Of a stretch of DNA of 64,000 nt, positions 60,343 to 64,000 are shown piece after piece (position 1 is the stretch's first letter; each line of letters opens with the position of its first letter). The notes beneath the pieces were generated by a model. That model searched no databases. It saw only the letters and a list, made by a program, of their open reading frames with translations, and was not told the origin of the DNA. Position numbers and translations under genes: made by a program. The stretch comes from Homalodisca vitripennis (Eukaryota; Arthropoda; Insecta; Hemiptera; Cicadellidae), in contig NC_060214.1 in the NCBI RefSeq assembly GCF_021130785.1, positions 107,358,001 through 107,422,000 on the forward strand, given 5' to 3'.

Positions 60343-63300
60343 GTGAGACATGGGGCTGACTGGCACTTCCTTCTAAACACTTGTTCTAGCTTGCACCTGC
60401 CATAGTAGTTTAGCCATATCCTGTCTTGTTCCCGGTCCTTTGGGGTCTTCCAGAATGGTTAGTTGGTATTAACAACCAGAGATTGGCTGAAACCCAACCT
60501 ACCTATGCTCTTAATGTACAAACATAATTTATTGATCATTACTTCAGTCTAGAGAATAATAATAGAGAACTATGTTTCTAACTCCAACATTGCTTCAGAC
60601 TATTTTAATTCCAGATTTTGCAGATATCAAGCTTAAATTCATCCAAAATTGTACTAGCGTTGTTAAAATTTATTTTTATTTTTTATTGCCAATATCTTAT
60701 GATTAAAAAAAATCTAAATCTTATTCTGAGTCCTTGAGTTCTTAAGTGTCCACTTATCAATCTGTCTATATAATTTACCTGTGGACCGCAAAAAATCATA
60801 TAAGATGCAATTTATAAATTAATGTTCTATAAAATTTGGGTGTACGCATTTTTTTTAAACTGTTTAACCTTGTAACATATAAAGAACATATTTCTAAATA
60901 CTTTAAGCATAAATTCCATTCAAAAATTATTTAAAAACGTGAAGTTAAACAATTTAGAAAAGTATTTTGATAACAGTTTTAAAATTATCAATAAAATTAT
61001 TTATAACATATTAATAATGGAGTTTGATGCTGCAATCAGGTACAATTGTTCAATTAACTACTCGGATAAAATGCACCTTTCTAAATTTACTAAACACATA
61101 TCTGGATCAAAAATGTTTTAAAATAATTAAAATATGGGCTATAAAGTACATTTAACCTTGAAATATGATGACTTGTGTTGATGATTCACTAAGCCAGCTG
61201 AATAGCTGATTACAGATTTATTTCTTTCACTGCATACCTGACAATTTTTCTCCATTAGAAAAAATCCTGACTTTCACCCCTAAGTCTAATTAAATAATTA
61301 TTTGTAACACAATCCTCTTGTGTGTTTACAAATTGTGAGTTACAATGTAGTAAGTTATTCTTGTAAAATCACTTTCATATCGAGCCCTTGCGTATTAGTA
61401 AAGGCAAGTTAAACTCAGAATCGGGAACAGACTGTTTCTAAGCAGTAAACGTATTCAGCCCATCTCTAGTTGTGTTTGTGTGGTGTGCTACTCACAACCC
61501 TCTCTTGTTGCAGTGGTCTAGCATGCTGTAGCGCGGGTTCCCCCTAGACAACCCTTAGATGTTCCAGTAGCACCGTAGATATTGTAGTGTTTGCTCACAT
61601 TTCCTGACTTATCCTTAGTTCCTGCCTGTATCCCTCACTTGGTAGTAATTTATTGTTGTGCTTGTTCCTGTCTGTGTCTTCCTTACATTTCATACGTTAA
61701 AACTAAATTGATAATAGTGATTCGTTCAACCTAAAAATTGCCATGAATAGCGTACATGGTGACTGTTTATCTGTTTAAAGTTAGTAGGCAACATTGTGTC
61801 TATTCACCCTTAAATACATAAACAGTACTCAACACAACACAACTGTCTCTTATGATTCATAAGTGACAGTAAGTTAGTGTATTTGGAAAATAAGATTTAC
61901 AGGCTATGAGTTGAATAAAGAAACTGGATATGAATGTAAGGGGAGAGGTAATGGTAGGAGATTCCTTACTCGTTACTTCTTTATAAGCCGTAAAGAAACG
62001 CTTTTAGGCCAAAAAGTGTACATGAGAATAACATTTCTCTTTGTAGAAATGTTCCGCAGTTATGCAATCTCCAGAGAGCTATGGCCTCTGAATTGTAATA
62101 GTATAGACCCTTATTACTGTAACCAAATTTACACAGTTGGATACCAAAATACTATACTACTTTTCTAACTTTTTAATGCAATAAAATAATTTTATAAAAT
62201 ATGTTTTACGTTTGTGGGTGGCAGACTGAATAAAATAAGTTTAAATTTGTCTAAATTTCAAATCATAAATGTGATATTTTAAAGCAGATGATCTTTATAT
62301 AGCCTATGCGTTTACATATTAGCTTTATTATTTCATAAGCACCTCCTACATCATATTAAATTATTTTTATTTTATTTTGGAGATTACATGTGTAATAAAA
62401 GTAATTGATTCATACAAGTATATAAAAAACCCAGTTGATGCCTCAAGGGGTCTATAATTCTAGTTTGTACTATAGTTTGAGGGAGGTAGCTAAAAGAGAC
62501 AAACTAATAAAACAACTGCTTTGAATGGCAGATCTCACTGCTTTGGCCGCAAATGCACATCAGCTTCTTTGAACCTCTGCAACTCTCAGTTTCTTTAATC
62601 AAGTCATAACGTGTTCGCATAAAATTAAACTATTTCCTGCCACATATTCTGATATTGATTGCTTTACCCTCTTATTTCAGCTTTGTAACAATTTTGGTTT
62701 CCTGGCTTGTAGCACACCTTCAACCTTAATTATTTTTTCCTAGAGCCTGGTGAATGTTTCTCCTGCACTGCTAACCAAAAACCTGCAAATGTACTCATGT
62801 GTATATACAAGTTAACTGTTTTTGTTATTACTAGATGTTGTTGTACTATATTTTATCCTATTTCCTAGAATTTTATGTTAATTTATTCTGGTTTACTAGT
62901 TGGTGTATTCTTGTTCCGTGTACCGTACCTGTTTGTTTACTTCAGTACTCGGCACAAACAATGAATATACCCTAGTTATAGTGGTTTTATTTTCAAACTA
63001 TTGTACACTTCATTCATTATTTGTATTGTATTGTGCGATAAACCATATCGATTATTTTTAGCACGCAAAGAAATGAATAATTTTTCATTCATCAGATATA
63101 AATTTTATATAGTGGATAGAACTGAAAAAAAAAAAAACAGGTGTTTAGTATTTGTCCGCTTTCAATAACCTACATTAGAATAGAAATAAAAACATTATTT
63201 TTTAAGTTTGCAAAGTTAAAAATTTGCATAGAACACTACACTATTTAAATCAAACACACACAGTAATGTGTTGCCAAGCATGCAAAGAACACAAAATGAC

Positions 63301-63711
63301 AAATAGACTAAAACAAAATTGGATTTCAGATTCTAATAGCATTATATAAATGCCAACAAAGAACAAAATTGTAGCCAACACTAGCTTATATTTTGACTGT
63401 AAAAAATACAAGAATAGGCAGATTTTCAATAGGTGGATAGTTGTTTATTACCAAAATGAGGAGTCTTCGTTAAGCAGAAAATTGTTCATTACCAGAAAGA
63501 ACGTTAAATTCTTACTAGATTTGGGACAACGAATGTAGTCGAGGATAGTTTTATAATGATCAACTATTTCAAAATTTGTCACATGGATTTTCCGTTTGAT
63601 CACAATCTATTCAAACCACCTTTTTAATAAAGACATCAAATCAAGATATTGGTTGCAGCTGTAATATGTACGTTATTTCACCTCTAATTGATCTTTAATT
63701 GTTCCTTGCAG
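60343..63711 (+). other. Rbfox1 intron (3.4 kb)
   Basis: Contains the candidate alternative terminal exon at 61514. Open frames at 60939 and 61911 are short, AT-rich and without family features. No repeat is identified. Confidence 0.65.
61514..61547 (+). CDS. Candidate alternative terminal exon of Rbfox1
   Basis: A strong acceptor (ccctctcttgttgcag) is followed by sequence that, entered in phase 2 from the Ala-rich exon, reads GGLACCSAGSP and then TAG at 61545-61547. No good donor follows at once, and an AATAAA-like signal occurs near 61913. This would give a Fox-1 protein ending about ten residues after the Ala-rich region instead of continuing into YGRDYADPY. GCATG lies within the exon (61521-61525). 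Support is splice signal, phase and local GC only. Confidence 0.3.
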
Positions 63712-63775
63712 GTATGGCCGTGACTATGCAGACCCTTATCTAGGACATGGAATCGGGCCTATGGCTGGTTATGGA
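63712..63775 (+). CDS. Rbfox1: Rbfox1 YGRDYADPY exon, 64 nt; last exon in window
   Basis: Acceptor attgttccttgcag and donor GGA|gtaagt. Entered in phase 2, GG+G gives Gly, followed by YGRDYADPYLGHGIGPMAGY and G, leaving in phase 0. It aligns with vertebrate [21 protein letters not shown]. The Fox-1 C-terminus (a YRGGYNRF-type ending in relatives) must be encoded by a further exon beyond 64000. Confidence 0.95.
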
Positions 63776-64000
63776 GTAAGTATTTAGTACTTTTTTGCGT
63801 TATTCTATACACATACGTTTTTAGAACCTATATTTCTTTATCCAAATGTGTTGTTAAGGTTATAACTTGGGCAATATCTTTCTTTAATTCTAAATATAAA
63901 TTTTGGAAATTGTTCAAAATCAAATGTAATTATGTATTTGTAAATGTGTCCAGTAGTATAATAAGTTGCAAAAAATATATGATTCTCATTTGAAATATTT
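63776..64000 (+). other. Start of the next Rbfox1 intron
   Basis: Sequence after donor GGA|gtaagt. AT-rich, with no further exon before the window edge. Confidence 0.85.

Overview
The window is animal nuclear DNA, almost certainly from an insect with a large, AT-rich, transposon-laden genome. It carries widely spaced short exons with GT..AG splice sites and piggyBac, pogo/Tigger, mariner and hAT relics. The order cannot be settled from sequence alone. There are no bacterial operons, rRNA, convincing tRNA or CRISPR arrays.

The one gene that can be supported with confidence is the insect Rbfox1 (A2bp1/Fox-1) RNA-binding splicing regulator on the + strand, from about 19.3 kb to the right edge, where it continues out of the window. 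Ten exons are read: the N-terminal exon with RNP2 (19363-19596), a 54-nt exon (20418-20471), the 93-nt RNP1 exon (27470-27562), the end of the RRM (29500-29554), a 21-nt microexon (34274-34294), the RG/Ala-rich exon (44477-44616), the YYDPF exon (53740-53806), a second 21-nt microexon (55607-55627), the Ala-rich exon (60185-60342) and the YGRDYADPY exon (63712-63775). The C-terminal end is beyond the window. All junction phases fit except the 44.5-kb exon, which carries one base too many for a single continuous reading frame.

The most interesting signal is regulatory. The Rbfox binding hexamer TGCATG is concentrated in this gene's own introns. It sits on both splice sites of the 93-nt RRM exon, just upstream of the RG-exon acceptor, and four times within about 410 bp in a GC-richer intronic patch at 38.4-38.9 kb. 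This is the layout expected of autoregulated splicing; vertebrate Fox genes autoregulate by skipping the equivalent 93-nt exon. Several unannotated candidate cassette or micro exons lie in the same introns (31.6, 32.8, 38.1 and 45.4 kb). Some would change the reading frame in the way the 44.5-kb exon needs.

The left 19 kb (upstream flank or 5' introns) has no supportable gene. It holds a LINE-like tail, a truncated hAT element with intact ends, a large inverted repeat (4.75-5.7 kb), a 90/180-bp minisatellite (9.77-10.42 kb) and a 30-bp minisatellite (15.67-16.14 kb). The introns contain a TCAGGGAA-rich TIR element, three copies of a fold-back family, a short TIR MITE, two piggyBac derivatives, a pogo/Tigger MITE and a deleted mariner. 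Most of the remaining open frames are short chance ORFs or lie inside repeats.
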